A stretch of 64,000 bases of DNA, taken from NCBI GenBank assembly GCA_032207245.1, contig CM063509.1, positions 106,368,021 to 106,432,020 on the forward strand. The letters run 5' to 3'. Shown here piece after piece: positions 21,565 to 31,200 of this stretch. The notes beneath the pieces were generated by a model, which was not told where the DNA came from, searched no databases, and saw only the letters and a program-made list of their open reading frames with translations. The position numbers and the translations under genes were made by a program. Within the stretch, counting starts at the first letter, position 1. The number at the start of each line of letters is the position of its first letter. The stretch comes from Pardosa pseudoannulata (lineage: Eukaryota > Arthropoda > Arachnida > Araneae > Lycosidae).

Positions 21565-22104
21565 AGGCCGTAGGCAGGGGGAGGGATTTGGGGGACTGGT
21601 CCCCCCCCCCAAAAAAAATTTTTTTTTGAAAGACCATTTTGTAGATAGACAATGTCCCAAGCTTGTTTGTGTGTGTGTATGTTCTATCTGCCTAGCTTTT
21701 CATGAACATAAACAGTTATTCTGTCAAAAAAAGCCACTCAGACCACAAAAGTCTTCCTGAACCGCTGGCTGGAAATACAGTGCTTTCCCTTTCACCAATT
21801 GAAGTATCATTCACAAATAAAGATATCTTTCTCGCTTGGTTTCCCTCCGAAAATAATTTCTGGCTACGGCCCTGTATATATATTTATAATATTAATACAG
21901 TAATATGCCATTATATCTTTGTTAGGAATGTAAAAACCCAACTATATTTAATTTAAAAATTAAAATATACTTCTAGCGATATAAATAAGATTATAAAAAT
22001 TAAAACAAACCAGTGTCTAAGTTTGTCCAACAAATAAATTTATTTATCACAACATACACTATAATAGAACACGCAATGATACACAAATGAAAATATACAT
22101 TCAT
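2557..22104 (-). CDS. B3GALNT2: B3GALNT2-like beta-1,3-N-acetylgalactosaminyltransferase, exons 1-8 (3' end outside window)
   Basis: Family role: in the ER/Golgi it transfers GalNAc in beta-1,3 linkage to GlcNAc on O-mannosyl glycans, as on alpha-dystroglycan (GT31 family). Seen: eight coding exons (22104-22011, 19242-19033, 16892-16798, 16476-16378, 16005-15913, 12903-12805, 6751-6667, 2740-2557) join in one frame to 319 codons plus 2 nt. The ATG follows an in-frame TAA (22107-22105). Residues 6-20 form a type II signal anchor. Residues about 36-60 contain GIISARENFSLRDAIRSTW, the GT31 N-terminal motif. Exon 6 encodes a WNDGGGV stretch. Exon 8 encodes DILFVDVKDTYRNLPIKLL, a close match to human B3GALNT2 just before its TDDD motif. 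The acidic catalytic motif and about 180 C-terminal residues are not in the window and should lie to the left. The order and content of exons match B3GALNT2 rather than other GT31 enzymes; similarity is recognised from memory, not by a search. Confidence 0.9.
2878..3405. mobile_element. Non-autonomous hAT element
   Basis: The element starts CAGGACCCGATTATC and ends CCGATATTATGGCTCTG, imperfect inverted repeats of the CAG..CTG hAT type. The flanks are GTTTTAAC (2870-2877) and GTTTTAAT (3406-3413), an 8-bp duplication with one mismatch. No coding capacity is seen. It lies between exon 8 and exon 7 of B3GALNT2. Confidence 0.8.
3898..4083 (+). pseudogene. Non-LTR retrotransposon ORF C-terminal fragment
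   Basis: Read on the plus strand the segment encodes GRPPLRWLNDVEKDLKTLKV and NWEHIASDKL, then an in-frame TGA and WKKLVGTALSL. 'GRPxxRWxDxVExDL..W..A.DR..WR.LV' is the usual C-terminal tail of reverse transcriptases from non-LTR elements. No RT core is present upstream. Confidence 0.6.
5643..6265 (-). mobile_element. Solo LTR-like repeat, copy 1
   Basis: The plus strand ends ...GATCGTTACA, so on the minus strand the repeat begins TGTAACGATC. A TATAAAAG box lies at 5848-5841 on the minus strand. The segment is clearly GC-richer than its surroundings and aligns along its length with 10839-11454. TG..CA type ends, a promoter box and absence of coding sequence suggest a solo LTR of a Ty3/gypsy-like retrotransposon. 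The far boundary (plus-strand left end) is uncertain and may extend toward 5320. Confidence 0.6.
6667..6751 (-). CDS. B3GALNT2: B3GALNT2 exon 7
   Basis: An 85-nt exon with acceptor TTTTTCAG and donor GTAAGT. It enters in phase 0 and leaves in phase 1, exactly what is needed to join exon 6 to exon 8. It encodes IYTAASIYFVIH, equivalent to the 'GGFIYTIQEG' region of the vertebrate protein. The (TA)n tract at 6764-6851 begins about 12 nt upstream of the acceptor. Confidence 0.8.
6764..6851. repeat. (TA)n microsatellite
   Basis: About 44 uninterrupted TA units. On the minus strand the tract runs directly into the pyrimidine tract of B3GALNT2 exon 7. Confidence 0.98.
6860..7846 (-). mobile_element. 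Putative non-autonomous Helitron, copy 1
   Basis: Read on the minus strand the element ends with the perfect 16-nt palindrome CCCGTCATATGACGGG (6886-6871), a short spacer and TTAG. A second, inverted copy at 46986-47785 ends with the same hairpin and CTAG. A 3' hairpin followed by CTRR, no terminal inverted repeats and no target duplication are Helitron features. The 5' end aligns with copy 2 but has lost the TC. No Rep/helicase coding is seen. Confidence 0.5.
7849..7918. repeat. (TA)n microsatellite
   Basis: About 35 TA units abutting the 5' end of the putative Helitron copy. Confidence 0.97.
8106..8284 (+). mobile_element. tRNA-derived SINE with 15-bp target duplication
   Basis: Box A-like TGGCCGAACGGTTATGG and box B GGTTCGAGTCC open the element, followed by a body with GTCTCATTAGCCCTCGTG. 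The flanks are CTGCTGACAAATGTG at 8091-8105 and again at 8285-8299, identical. Confidence 0.9.
8364..10142. mobile_element. Composite non-autonomous hAT element with internal 5' duplication
   Basis: Outer ends are CAGGGCCATAACTAG (8364-8378) and CTAGTTACGGCCCTG (10128-10142), 15-bp inverted repeats with one mismatch. Flanks GCAACCTG at 8356-8363 and 10143-10150 are an exact 8-bp duplication. The first about 435 bp recur almost identically at 9494-9930 including the terminal repeat. Between them, 8801-9493 is unrelated sequence with a GC-rich patch (about 9330-9480). The unit 9494-10142 by itself has both ends but no matching duplication. Confidence 0.85.
9061..9345 (-). other. Unidentified open frame inside the composite hAT element
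   Basis: A minus-strand frame of about 95 codons, without an ATG near its start, encodes an ordinary-looking mixed sequence (for example VNNVQHFNIHQISSYIFN and MLQGAGILEQQAIN). I do not recognise it. It starts in the GC-rich patch, unlike typical element DNA here. It could be captured host or other-element sequence; coding status is unproven. Confidence 0.25.
10839..11454 (-). mobile_element. Solo LTR-like repeat, copy 2
   Basis: This aligns with 5643-6265: shared blocks include GATAACGGGAATG, CCCAAAGTCGA, GGAACCTTCCAGAACCA and GTCCGCTGCGAAAGGTCA. On the minus strand it begins TGTAACAATCCG and carries TATAAAAG at 11030-11023. Sequence upstream to about 10580 may belong to the same element but has no counterpart in copy 1. 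Confidence 0.6.
11930..12015. repeat. Degenerate relative of the 8364 hAT 3' end
   Basis: The stretch ending CACTAGTTCTGACCCTG parallels the 3' end of the 8364-10142 element (GATGCGCCCGTGGCAAAT.. / GATGTGCCCATGGTAAAT..). It is an older copy; its 5' end could not be placed. Confidence 0.55.
12805..12903 (-). CDS. B3GALNT2: B3GALNT2 exon 6
   Basis: A 99-nt phase 0-0 exon with acceptor TTTTCCTAG and donor GTAAGC. It encodes HYEGMVLVEGYLQRD and then ILWNDGGGVITFNR; the NDGGGV motif is shared with vertebrate B3GALNT2. Confidence 0.92.
13690..14262 (+). mobile_element. LTR-like segment with U5 hairpin and degenerate primer-binding site
   Basis: A GC-richer segment containing AATAAA near 14100, a perfect 8-bp-stem hairpin at 14175-14203 and an end reading TGATGTTACA at 14243, followed by TTGTGGCCCTTGGAGTGGGG, which resembles a decayed retrotransposon primer-binding site. 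The same hairpin occurs at 29199-29228 before a similar ATTACA end. The left boundary is unclear; a run of 12 G lies at about 13781. Confidence 0.5.
14332..14590. repeat. Possible hAT-type MITE
   Basis: Starts CAGGGGTTCCTAAACTTTT and could end ATGAACCACCCTG, giving CAGGG-type ends, but no 8-bp duplication matches. Low confidence. Confidence 0.35.
14747..14924 (-). mobile_element. tRNA-derived SINE with 13-bp target duplication
   Basis: Reverse-oriented copy of the family at 8106; the box B complement GGGATTCAAACCC is present. Flanks AAGTTGTCTAAAG at 14734-14746 and 14925-14937 are identical. Confidence 0.9.
15913..16005 (-). CDS. B3GALNT2: B3GALNT2 exon 5 (acceptor ambiguous)
   Basis: A phase 0-0 exon ending in LLPK before a GTAAGA donor. 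Two in-frame acceptors are possible: TTTTTAAG before 16005, or TTGTCCAG before 15990. I prefer the upstream one because the extra EIIVQ keeps the alignment with the human protein ungapped. The end of the exon matches the vertebrate '..ILPES' stretch that precedes 'FEG'. Confidence 0.82.
16378..16476 (-). CDS. B3GALNT2: B3GALNT2 exon 4
   Basis: A 99-nt phase 0-0 exon between acceptor GACTTTAG and a strong GTAAGT donor. It encodes NHPLIVKKLGILYNLL and further residues, aligning with the P-[IL]-V-[IV]-x2-LG[VI] segment of vertebrate B3GALNT2. Confidence 0.88.
16798..16892 (-). CDS. B3GALNT2: B3GALNT2 exon 3
   Basis: A 95-nt exon with acceptor TATTGTAG and donor GTATAG. It encodes a Ser/Asn-rich linker ending VFWQGFSFK, which aligns with the 'VSFRV' strand region of the vertebrate protein. 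Phase 1 in, phase 0 out, consistent with its neighbours. Confidence 0.82.
17556..17707 (-). mobile_element. tRNA-derived SINE (shortened) with 15-bp target duplication
   Basis: Same family, minus orientation, missing part of the 3' region (the 'GGTCTACTTTTTGC' block). Flanks CCCTGTACATATGGG (17541-17555) and CCCTGTTCATATGGG (17708-17722) differ at one base. Confidence 0.88.
17966..18135 (-). mobile_element. tRNA-derived SINE
   Basis: Same family, minus orientation, more diverged. Flanks ATCTCATTACC and ATCTCACTACT suggest an eroded 11-bp duplication. Confidence 0.82.
19033..19242 (-). CDS. B3GALNT2: B3GALNT2 exon 2
   Basis: This 210-nt exon is preceded by a T-rich tract ending in CATAG and followed by the donor GTATTT. 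It encodes GIISARENFSLRDAIRSTW, then a segment with WFIVGKDDCKVPP that aligns with the cysteine-containing stretch after the IRSTW motif in vertebrate B3GALNT2. Phase 1 in, phase 1 out. Confidence 0.92.
19243..21496 (-). other. B3GALNT2 intron 1, AT-rich part without recognisable features
   Basis: I see no exon, RNA gene or repeat with clear ends here. Short direct and inverted repeats are compatible with simple AT-rich composition. Confidence 0.5.
21497..21562. repeat. (TA)n microsatellite
   Basis: About 33 TA units adjoining the hAT element at 21563. Confidence 0.97.
21563..21874. mobile_element. Short non-autonomous hAT element (deleted relative of 37199)
   Basis: Starts CAAGGCCGTAGGCAGGGG and ends TTTCTGGCTACGGCCCTG. 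Flanks are TATATATA on both sides. The ends match the larger copy at 37199-38007, and this one has lost most of the interior (312 versus 809 bp). Confidence 0.8.
22011..22104 (-). CDS. B3GALNT2: B3GALNT2 exon 1 (start codon, signal anchor)
   Basis: The exon encodes 31 codons plus 1 nt starting MNVYFHLCIIACSIIVYVV, a short cytosolic tail followed by a hydrophobic anchor, as expected for a type II Golgi/ER glycosyltransferase. An in-frame TAA immediately precedes the ATG. The donor reads G|GTTTGT, weak but GT. The split codon (G+AT) joins exon 2 in frame as Asp. Confidence 0.8.
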
Positions 22105-22979
22105 TTAATTATATTTTCACTTATTGCCCTATCAATGCATATAGACGTTAATATTTTTCTAATAGAATTTGATATACTAATACAAAACTCAAATTTTTCA
22201 AGTTCCCCTCAATTTCTAAACACTACCAGACGATATTTAATTTTGTTGCCATTTTATGAAAGTAATAATCCAACATAACATTAGAATAAATTTTAAATTC
22301 ATGAATTTTAAACATATAGTTTCTTGAAAGCTAATTTTAAATGAACAAAATATGTAGGATTTTATCTGAATATTCTTAAATTTTTATGACCGTTTAAAAT
22401 TTCGTGTGCGTTTTTTTCAACTGTTAAAGGCAACAGCTAAACAAACATCCCTGACAGATGTCTTGTAGCAGAAGTACACTAATTTGTGTCATGATTACGT
22501 GTTATGATGAAGGTTTTCTTTTAAAAATGTGGTGTTGTTTCTTAAAGCAGTACCGTTGTGTACATCATCATTGATGAATGTTGCAGCAATTTTAATTTAA
22601 ATAAGACTGCATCAGTGTACCCAAGAAAAGTATAATGTTTAAATATAAAATCTGAGAATATGCCAAGTATTTCCTAAATAACTGTTAGTATGACAAATTT
22701 AAAAATCTTTTAGTGATGGCTTTGCTTAAATCGTAATACATGAAGCAATAAAAACAGTATTCTTTTATAAAGTCTGTTGAAATTGTATTTTTTTTTCGAG
22801 TTTTAAATGTTTTTATATGACTTGCGTGCGTAATCATAGTATTCACATTTGATTGTACATCCTATTTTATAAATTTTCCTGATATCTGTTTGAATAATCT
22901 GAATCCAACTAAATATTTCTAACTAGAAGGAATTTAAAAATACTGTTTATCTTTTATTTAATCACTTTCTTTTCTATAG
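22105..22979. promoter_or_regulatory. Candidate bidirectional promoter / 5' region between head-to-head genes
   Basis: The interval separates the B3GALNT2 start codon (minus strand) from the first visible TJAP1-like exon (plus strand). That exon begins at a splice acceptor at 22979/22980, so at least one non-coding 5' exon of the plus-strand gene should lie in or near this interval. The middle (about 22380-22640) is less AT-rich than the flanks. I see no convincing TATA box or initiator on either strand; assignment as a promoter is inference from gene arrangement. Confidence 0.4.
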
Positions 22980-23024
22980 GTCTATCGATAAATCGTGGAA
23001 ATGTCGGAAAAACTTTCCTGCCCA
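22980..23024 (+). CDS. TJAP1: TJAP1-like first coding exon with short 5' UTR
   Basis: The exon begins after a pyrimidine-rich acceptor (TTTTCTATAG), has 21 nt of 5' UTR containing an in-frame TAA, then ATG at 23001 and eight codons (MSEKLSCP) before the donor GTAAGT. Coding part: 23001-23024. Confidence 0.82.
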
Positions 23025-26000
23025 GTAAGTTTTGTTAAAATTCACTTAAACTGAAAACTAATTCATTTATTTATAGACAATTTAATATTTATATGCATTG
23101 TTCATTTTCAGGAATGTGGCTGTTTATGTAAAAAATGTATCACATCAATCAGGTTAGTGCAAATTACTTGTTGCTTTTTTGCAGTGATTTTAATTGAGTG
23201 TACGAAAATTATGTTTATTAATAGTATTAGTAACTAGAAATTCAAAAATGTTATTAATATGGTTCATCTGTTTATTTATAAAGCTTTAGTAAAACATTTT
23301 TTATATATCGATTTTAGCAAAACCTTTTAATGGAGCAAGTGATATCTTGCAAGTTCTCCAAGCAAGTGATATCTTGATAGTATTTTACCATTTGATTGTT
23401 TTTAAGTCTTATTCACACCTCCAAAAAAAATGCACATAAATTATTTGTTCCTGTTGAATACTGATCATAGGTATGAGAAATTTAACTTCAATAACTTGAA
23501 AAACAATTAGTATAGTTCTTTTGTTGTATTTATTCATTGGTTTACATGACTTTTCTAACTGGCCATTTAAGAAAAATTACATCTTATAACTGGAGTATGT
23601 TATCTATCTACTTTCAAGCTAGACCTTTAATTTTATAAAAGAGGATTTTAAGAATAATTTGTTTTTGTTAATACTTAAAAAAAAAAAAATTGCAAATCTT
23701 AGATCTTTAAATGGTTTAAATAAGTTAGTAACTTGTAATATAAACTGATTTTATGTAATATTTAAACCTGTAATTTTTTATTATTTATTAATTATTAACA
23801 GACCTATAAGAGACTATCTCTCAATTTTAAAATCCTTCTTTAGTAAAGTAGTAACTATAAGATTCTTACTACTTGACAACAAAAGATTTTCATATAAATT
23901 TAAGTACGTTCTGTGTTTTGTTAATTTTTTTAAAATCAGCAAGTGATGAATTCCTTTCTTTGTTTAAACACTACAAATTTTACTGGCCATTTTTTTTAAT
24001 CAAAAAGGTTATTACTTTATCATACTCTAAAACTATCAGCTTAAAATATTTTCTTAAAATTAATTCTACATACCATGCTTCAACTGTGTAGTTAAATATA
24101 TACTAAAGGTACAGGGTAAATTAATTTCTAAACATGTGATACTTTGCTTCTTATAAAGCTAGTGTCTAGTCCAGGCATGCCAAACCCGTGGCCAATTTAA
24201 GACTTTTTGAGGCCCAAATGAAGTTTTCAACTGTCTATATAGTTTTAGTCATTTTGACTATATACAGTTGGAACATAAGAATTTAGTTGTTAATGTTTAC
24301 AATAATAAATATCGCATATTATGTACGTTAAGACTTGATAGTAACCAACGTAAACCTGGTCTTTGAGTAGGGTTGGACAGGTTACTTTGAAATTTGAGTG
24401 TTCTAGAATATTCTGTCAATCGGCCATTACGTATACAACCATCTGATTCGCGTTATGTGCACTTGCTCTGTCCGACCAGTCAGTGAAAGTTGTATGGAAA
24501 GAAAGTTACAAATTATATTTATGGCTATTGTGAAGTTATCATTAATTGTAAAAGAATAATTAAGGTATTGTTTATTTAGAAAATGCAGGCTAATGAGGCA
24601 TTTGAATTTCTAACCTCCAAAATGTTTAATTTGATGTATAAAACAGTATAGTAGTGTTGAAACTCAAATTATACGTTTTTGTTGCTCTCAAAAGTATCAG
24701 TTCATATTTGTCAAGAAAACACAGGAAAATGCATTATATATCCTTAAATCTACTGCTAAACTTTCCAAATTTAAGACGATTGGCAATATGCATTATATCA
24801 ACATTTGGAACTACTTATCGCTGCGAATCATTTTTTTCCAAATTAAACCTAGTAAAAATAAAGTGTCACAGCAAGTTGCTTGATAAAAATGTGACCAATC
24901 AGCTATGATGCGCATCTACTACATTATCCATTGATATTAACAAAATCTATAGTAAAATACAAAAATATCTCACATTAATTTTAAAATAATACATGTAGTA
25001 GTGCTTGTGAATAAACTACAATATATATTTATAGTATAAATATAATAATATTTTAACCCTTATGATTAGGGAGGAAGGTGAGGTGTTGGGGGTGAATATA
25101 ATACAGTATAGTTAATGTTTATTGTCGCTGTAGTTATGATATATGTGTAACACAACTTTTATGTAAAGTCGCAGCTGGCACTGTAAAAATACATATTTTG
25201 ACTATTGTATGATAATAAAATATTTTGAATAATTTGTTTTATTTTTATATGTGCTGCGACCCACCTCAGTTTGGTAAATTGTTTTTTGGCCCACCAACCG
25301 ATTTGGGTTAAGTACCCTTGGTCTAGTCTTTCATGACACAAAATGTTCCAAAGTGTTTCAAATCAAATATTACTTAAATATGAATTACTTTCTAGTGAAT
25401 TAAATTTCCTAATTGTTGTCATTCAGGAATTTCTTAAGTAATGAATTTTACATGAAAAAGTTATGAAATAATTGAAAATACTGTCACTGTGCTAAAAAAA
25501 ATGTATTTCTTTCTCAACTGTTATTATACAATTCTGTGATAGCATTTTGGAATTGTGTAAAAATAATACTTTCTTTTTGGACAACGTTATCCCAGGTAAT
25601 GAAACATGTAAGATTACTGGGGTATCTATTCTGATTTTACTATAGCAGACTTCTTTTTGTTTCTCTGTTTGAAATCCTAAAAAAGACATAGTTGTAGGAA
25701 AGTTGAGGGTATGAAAACAGCTTAGGAAAGGGCTTTAAACACACTTCCTTAAAATGCCTTCTAGGATGCGTTTGAAGCTTGAAATTTCTACTTGCTAATA
25801 TGTATCAACATTAGAGGACAATATTTTGAAGAATCATAATAAATTTATTAATAAACTTTTAAAAAAATATTTGTAAACTTGGTAACAGTACTTTCCAGGA
25901 GGACCATGTAGACAAGGCTAAGTGGAAGATTCAGAATATCATTGCTGTTAACCATACCTACTGGTCATTGTCAAGGTTCCAGTCTAATTATCCCCTAATT

Positions 26001-28178
26001 AGACAATGTGTTGGTTATTCATAATTTTTTATGAGAACTTTCACACCTCCTCACTTCTTTGTGCGCTGGAGTATATTAAATTTTTGTTTGGATTACTTTT
26101 AGCTTAGAGGCTTAAATTGATGTTTTGATCTGTCGTACGTTTGGAAGTTTCCACTTCGCTAGGTACTCTATTAAACCTAATTGCCTTGACCTTGATTCAG
26201 AATATATGGATTCCAGGTGTTTAAGGTACATCTAAAATGCTGAAATGTTAGCATATTATAGAAAAATTAAAACAAAACTGTACAATTCAATAATAAGCAG
26301 TTGAGAATTCACTGCATGTAGAAAGCAATTCTTAAAATTTGTGCTTGTGTAATTTTTATATATTTTAAATTTTTTATTATTCCTAATTATGTTATATTCC
26401 TGTGTATAGAAGTGCTATTTTTCATTCTTATTATCTTTTAGAACGTGGCCAAATGATGAAGATGAGAAATTTGGTTCTGATATGTAAGGCTTTTAAAAAT
26501 TTTATTAAACTCTATTAAATAATTTTTTAGTACAGTATTGACACTTTTATTTAACATTGGGGCTTTTTAATTATAGTAGCCAAAAATTTAATTATTGAAA
26601 TATGTTTAAGTTGTTTATATTTATATCTTTGTATATTTGTTGAAAGATTTTGTAAAGGTGAGTATTGAATTACTAAAATTCACATATCATTAAGAATTGT
26701 GTATCAAATGAGATAAATAGATTAAGGAAAGTTCTACTGATATTTCTCGTAAATTATGTATACAGTTTTCCCACAGGTTTTTAAAAGTTCTTATTTCATT
26801 TTCATAAATAAGGACCCTTGTAAAAGTTCTTATTTTTTACTAGATGGTAGAACACACTTATTTCTGATGATGCTCAATTTTTGTCTTCTCAAATAATACA
26901 AAATTATGATACAGCTACTAATCTGGAGGCAATTTGGTGCTAGTTTGTAAATATATTGCTAGAATATGACAACACTTGAATATATATTCCGGGTAGGTCC
27001 TAATAAAATGTTACTTTGGTCCTTAGTAAGTCCTTAGAAACTTATTTTTGGAAAAAAAGTAAGAATATATTTATTTATCCGAGGTTTTATTGGATTCCTC
27101 TAAAACTATGTTTTTAAAATCTTTTGCATTATTTTCCCTGTATCTATGTGCAAGAGAAGTATCACAAATTATTCACTGATTAAATAATGTTATTTTAGTT
27201 AAAATAAGTGTATTGAACTAAGTCAGGGGTGTTAAACTGGCAACCTGCAGACCATATGTGGCCCATGAAGTAATGCTATCTGCCTGCATGTCTTTCATGA
27301 TGCAACAATCACAAGAGTAAATTTTCACTATTTACTTCACTGTTTTCAGCCAACATTGAAAAAGTAGAAGATACTCTGCTAATGAAACAGCATGCGACAG
27401 CAACTTTAAAGAAAAATTTTTTGATGGTGTTCCAAAATTTTACTAATTTTTGCTACTCACCTGTCCAAAATTAAAAATACCATATATTTCCTAATGTAAG
27501 TCATATATGAGCTGAAAGTATTTTTTGTTAAAAAATTTACCTAAAATTCAAAGCCCATATGTAAGCCAAAATGGAAAAAAAATCTTCCTATAGTATAAAT
27601 TTGTCATCTAGAAGCCTTTGAATGATGGCCGATTGGTTAGGGTGCTGGCCTTTGGTACTGGAGTTTGTAGGTTCAAATCCCACAGTGGCATGGATGTTCA
27701 TAATCGGCTTTAAGCTGTAGGTCCCAGTCTCATTAGCTCTTGTGTTACAAAAAGTAGACCAGAGTAAAAGTAGTCCAAGCCAAACCATCTGGAAGAAAAA
27801 TATGTTGCAAGTAAAATGGATGAAATATTTTTCCAATCAAATTGATGTTAAGTGTTAAAACAATGGTTTTCAAACTTTTTATCACGTTGCCCTATATTAA
27901 ATTAAACAGACTCTTTGGTAGCTCATGGCAAAGTGAATAACAAGATTTATTAAACAATAGGGTTAAGTACACATGAAATAACAATACTAATGCCTTAGGG
28001 CCATTACGCACAAATATTAACAAATAGGGTTAAGTACACATTAAATAATAATATTAATGCCTTAGGGCCATTACGAACAAAAATGAAAGCTCAAGTTAAC
28101 AAATAGGGACATAGTCTTACCTTCCAATGCTCCTTTTTTGTGGTACCAAGGAATGCCTCCGCTCACCCTGCTCTCTTC

Positions 28179-28229
<51 letters not shown>

Positions 28230-31200
28230 CTCTTTGTTAGACTGCAGAAGGAGTTCTAGAAGAACCCAACCTCATGATAAATTGATAACAGGGATCTTGT
28301 GGGTGGTTATCAACCATCACGCGATCAGGGAACTTTCCAGGGGAAGCATTCATTTTGCACGTGCACAGTTTAAACAGGATAGTCATACAGTATTTACAAG
28401 ATTAACCCTATCTAATCCTTTGAACTCCCAAGGTGGTTACGAGCTGTAGTGTCTTAAGACTTACTTGTAGGTCAAATAAATGATAATGTGACGTGAGCAA
28501 TGTCACATTTTTTAACTATCTAATTTTAGAACTGCAGGGGTAGAGGATAGCCTACACATCAAATCAAATACAAGGACATTTCTAGGTTTTGATAGTAGAA
28601 AAGGAAGACAACTTCTAATTTAACTTTTAAATTCATTACTCTTTTAATTTTACAATTTAGCCCAACTTTTCTTGATTACTGCTGCAGCACCCAGTTTGAG
28701 AATTAGGGCATTAGACTATGTAATACTAGACTCAAGACTCGTGTTGGTGTTACATGGCCTCCTGGTTTTTTTCGGCGGCCGAAGACGGACACCCCGAGAG
28801 AGGGTGGGCAAGCCCTGTTCCATGGAGGTTCTACAGGAGGGGGCGAGAGATGCAACCCCCGCCCACGCCAGCTGCGAAGAAGGACATTTTCCTTTGGAGG
28901 CAAAAACTTAACCGAGGGTGAGGGATTCCACCCATTCCTTGCGAAGAGGAGTGGGGAGATGCCCGCTCGGATCGATGGAGAACGGACATTCTTGTGAAAG
29001 GAGCTGAGACCAAGAGGGGTGTTTTCTGCTTGGCACCATTTTTTTTTTTTTTTTTGGTCTTATTTCGGCCCTGTTTTGAATATGATTTGCTGTGAACATA
29101 TGTTTTAACAAATCTTCTTAATAATAAATGTTTAGTCAAGAGTTTTGTCGCTGATGCGATTAATTGTTGACCAAATAGGCTTTAATCAAACCCAAGATAC
29201 CTGCTCCAGACAAAATAGGCGAGCAGGTGCAGAAACAAGGCTTTCGGTCATCAGGAAGTGCAGCCGGGGACATGCAAGGCATTACAGACTATGGAACCAT
29301 AATTTTTTTACTTATTAGACTCCAATGATGATAGCTTAAATCCTTGTAACTCTATCTAAAGCTACCACCTTTTTTATAAATTTAAGCAATATAAACTAAA
29401 AAAAATTTTTAAAGTATTATTTTCATCAATGTATCACTTGCTTCCAGCTTACAAGTATGTTTTTACAAGGCTAGCTGATTCACTACAGATTTGTATAGGT
29501 TATGTTGGCATGATTTTGAAATTTCGGTCTTCTTTTCATTTTAACTTGATTATTGTACAGGTAAAACTCACTATGCAACAGGGTTGGAAAAAAATCATGA
29601 TTTTTTTTAAATGAAATAAAACTCATTTTTTAAAATTTAACTCAGATTTTTTTTTTTTTCAGAATTCTAATTTTGAATTATTGTTGTGTTTTTATATTTT
29701 TTGTAGTATACATGGTTTTGTGTTTAAGTAACATAACATTTAGTATATTCTATAATTGATTACAAAATTAATATAAATTAAATTTTTTTAAATACATTCT
29801 ATTATTTTGTAATTGGATAGTGCAAACTAAATAAGATGTAAATTTAAAAATCAAATTAAGTATTCATTAATGCAAACTATTTATTTAAAAAAATCACAAT
29901 TATTTCAATATTTTTTAAGCAAACGGATTATAGTTAATAAAAATAATTTCTTAAACACTAGTCTTGATGTTAATATACAATGAACCAAAAAAAAAAAACC
30001 AAAAAAGAGCCAACACTTTTTTATAAAATACTGGATTTCAAGTTCTGTAATACTTTCTTTCCTCCAATTCCATAATATGAATTCCACCAGTCATAAAACA
30101 TTGTATCTGTAATTATCAAGCAATGGTAAAATGTAACTTTTTAGCAAGAATATCAAATTTTTAAAATGCAGATTTTAATTTAAAAAAAATCACAAGTTTC
30201 TTGCAAGAATTATAGATTTAACTGTTTCAATAAAAACACTAGTCTTGATGCTTTATCCACTCCTAATTGTTACAAAGGCTACAAAGAACAAAGGATTAAG
30301 AAGAAAACTTTTTCTATTCCAGCAGATGAAGCCATGGCTGTTATTTGGTAAATAAACTGGATTTCAAGTTCTGTAATACTTTCTTTGCCTCCCATTCCAT
30401 AATATGAATTCCACCAGTCATAAAGTCATTGTATCTGTAACTCTTTTTTATCAAGCAATGGGATTTTTAAAATGGGTCACTTTTAGCTTGGAAATTGGCA
30501 ACAATGCTGACAAGATTTCAGCTCTTTTCTTTAAGAATTTAAATTTAAGTAGTTAAAAGCACAAGTTACTGCTAGTGGAATGAGTTGAGAATCTGTACAA
30601 ACTAAATTCTACTCATTGCTTTGAACTATTTTGAAACAGGTTTATAACAAAGAACAAAGGATTAAGAAGGGACACCTGGACCTAAGAGTTCTAATACCTA
30701 TCCCTACCACATACTTTCTGATAACAACCCCTAAATTCAACCCCTAAAACACATGCTATCTGTTTAAATGTATTTACTTATTGGTGTTTCTGTGCTGACT
30801 GATTCCCAATTCTCCTGTCTTTAGAATACAGGTTTTAGAAGTGGAAAAAAAAATATGATTTAAATTGATGATTTTTTTTTTAAATCAACTGATTTAAACT
30901 ATGCCAAACCTGCTATACATTAAAAAAAAATTTTTGTTTTTCTCAGTTTAATATTTTTTCTATTGTCATTTATTTTTGTTTCATTATATATTCTCTTTTT
31001 GTTAATTTTTGTTAATTAGGCAACCTTTTTGATCGCTAATGATATAAACATTTCCTTAAAGGACTTTTTACTACCTCTGTTCTGCAGAACTATATTTTTG
31101 CCAGTCACCTTACTTTAGCTATGTAAAAAATTCTAAAAATTCTCACCTTATACCCGAAAATGTATGGTATTCATGGCATAACTCATGTGCATGTTTAGTA

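Noticed and set aside
22087..22278. Plus-strand 63-codon frame with hydrophobic N-terminus
   Set aside because: It overlaps B3GALNT2 exon 1 on the opposite strand; no similarity or splice logic on the plus strand.
28672..29139. Several frames on both strands in the GC-rich island
   Set aside because: All overlap the LTR-like segment and show no domain; length is explained by high GC content.
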